Source: Clostridiales bacterium
GTDB taxonomy: Bacteria; Bacillota_A; Clostridia; Peptostreptococcales; Anaerovoracaceae
Assembly: GCA_015058265.1 (NCBI GenBank)
Contig: SVCR01000127.1
Location: forward strand, 1 to 5,625
DNA: 5,625 bases
Reading direction: 5' to 3'
The translations under genes were made by a program, and so were the position numbers. Below are positions 4,930-5,625 of the stretch, in pieces. The notes below the pieces were generated by a model. That model worked only from the letters and a program-made list of their open reading frames with translations, was not told the DNA's origin and made no database searches. Positions within the stretch are counted from its first letter, which is position 1. Each line of letters begins with the position of its first letter.

Positions 4930-5625
4930 TCAAGGAAATGCTTCGATATTTCGAGGAAAGTATACTCCATCATATGCATACTGTGGTGCACATCGGTTGA
5001 TAATTGCTCTGTAGTATTTAAAGTTTTTAGTCTTTGCTTTTTTATACTTAAATACTATCTTTATCTTCTTGCCATTCTCAACTCGCTTAATGATAATTGA
5101 CTTTATCCTCTTCTTGCTATCCTTTTTATAAGATATATTGTATGTAACAGGGTATTCTTTTCCATTGTCATTAACACGTTGACACGCCACTTTTGTGACA
5201 AATCCTTTTTTATCTAGGGTGTAATAGCAATCAAATCCATCTTTAGCATCGACAATCAATGTTTTTTCCTTTATACCCCTAATCCTCTTTTTCGAATCAA
5301 AAGTGTATTCATAGGTAACATCGCACTCAGGATCATGTTCTCGTACCCTTTGTAAATATCCTTTTTTATTATAATAGTGTTTGAAAGTTCCTAAATCGAT
5401 ATTTCCCAGCCCAGTAATTCGTCCCTTTTTATCAAATGTGTGTGGTTCATTTGGGTAACTACCGTATATTTCTGTCATTTTCTTCAGTTTTCCGTTCTTT
5501 CTATATTTATAGTGGTACTTATTACCCCAACTATCGCTCTTCAGATAGCTGTTATTAATTTCATGAGCTGTCACAGGATTGCTCTGTAATCCTGTCACGA
5601 CCTTACTCATATCCTTGTCACGGGC
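4930..5625 (-). CDS. lysine-rich YD-like repeat protein, 5' end off the window
   Basis: I recognise no named family. The frame is open to the right edge; the first ATG (5610) has no usable ribosome site, so the true start probably lies outside. The 226 residues from that Met contain at least six copies of a loose YD/RHS-like unit, aromatic-x-x-(D/N)-(K/S)-K-(G/K)-x-(I/L/V): around residues 36, 59, 80, 104, 131 and 162 (for example FDKKGRI, YNKKGYL, FDSKKRI, LDKKGFV). Such repeats normally form beta-hairpins in secreted or surface proteins. No transmembrane segment is visible; a signal peptide would be outside the window. The protein is very rich in Lys and Tyr and ends in a non-repetitive 30-residue tail with one Cys. 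Its DNA is much more AT-rich than the neighbouring genes, which suggests acquisition from elsewhere. A secreted repeat protein or the shaft of a polymorphic toxin are both possible. Confidence 0.7.
   Translation of the reverse strand, partial: ARDKDMSKVVTGLQSNPVTAHEINNSYLKSDSWGNKYHYKYRKNGKLKKMTEIYGSYPNEPHTFDKKGRITGLGNIDLGTFKHYYNKKGYLQRVREHDPECDVTYEYTFDSKKRIRGIKEKTLIVDAKDGFDCYYTLDKKGFVTKVACQRVNDNGKEYPVTYNISYKKDSKKRIKSIIIKRVENGKKIKIVFKYKKAKTKNFKYYRAIINRCAPQYAYDGVYFPRNIEAFP

Overview
The window reads as chromosomal DNA of an anaerobic Firmicute, most likely a Clostridia-type amino-acid or hydroxy-acid fermenter. The reasons are an oxygen-sensitive (R)-2-hydroxyacyl-CoA dehydratase system, strong AAGGAG-type ribosome sites, and mid-GC coding DNA. 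The species assignment is inference. The last gene, at the right edge, is visibly more AT-rich than the rest.

Left part (1-2347, minus strand). A two-gene unit encodes the ATP-driven activase (HadI/HgdC family) and, after a 188-base gap holding hairpins, the HadB-type alpha subunit of the dehydratase, which runs off the left edge. The beta subunit is expected just outside. The activase injects one electron at low potential into the dehydratase, which then removes water from a (R)-2-hydroxyacyl-CoA to give an enoyl-CoA. A candidate sigma-A promoter (TTGACA / 17 / GAGAAT) lies upstream, followed by an mRNA leader of about 109 bases with a hairpin.

Centre (2348-3530, plus strand). A divergent LysR-type regulator is the obvious candidate controller of the dehydratase unit. 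A 19-base imperfect palindrome lies centred about 65 bases before the predicted activase transcript start, where LysR proteins usually have their recognition site. A second, perfect palindrome lies in the regulator's own leader. After the regulator come about 200 bases of non-intact coding-like sequence (probably a decayed gene end) and two hairpin terminators, one per strand, separating convergent transcription.

Right part (3531-5625, minus strand). In order along the plus coordinates: a complete PduL-type phosphotransacylase with all expected zinc-ligand residues; a GNAT acetyltransferase with a cysteine-rich tail; and a 5'-incomplete, lysine- and tyrosine-rich protein built of YD-like repeats. 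PduL could turn an acyl-CoA made by the dehydratase pathway into acyl-phosphate and hence ATP, but it is separately transcribed, so this link is inference.

I saw no rRNA, tRNA, CRISPR array, insertion sequence or microcompartment shell gene. The dehydratase locus is of a known kind. The least explained items are its regulatory architecture, the decayed segment and the AT-rich repeat protein.
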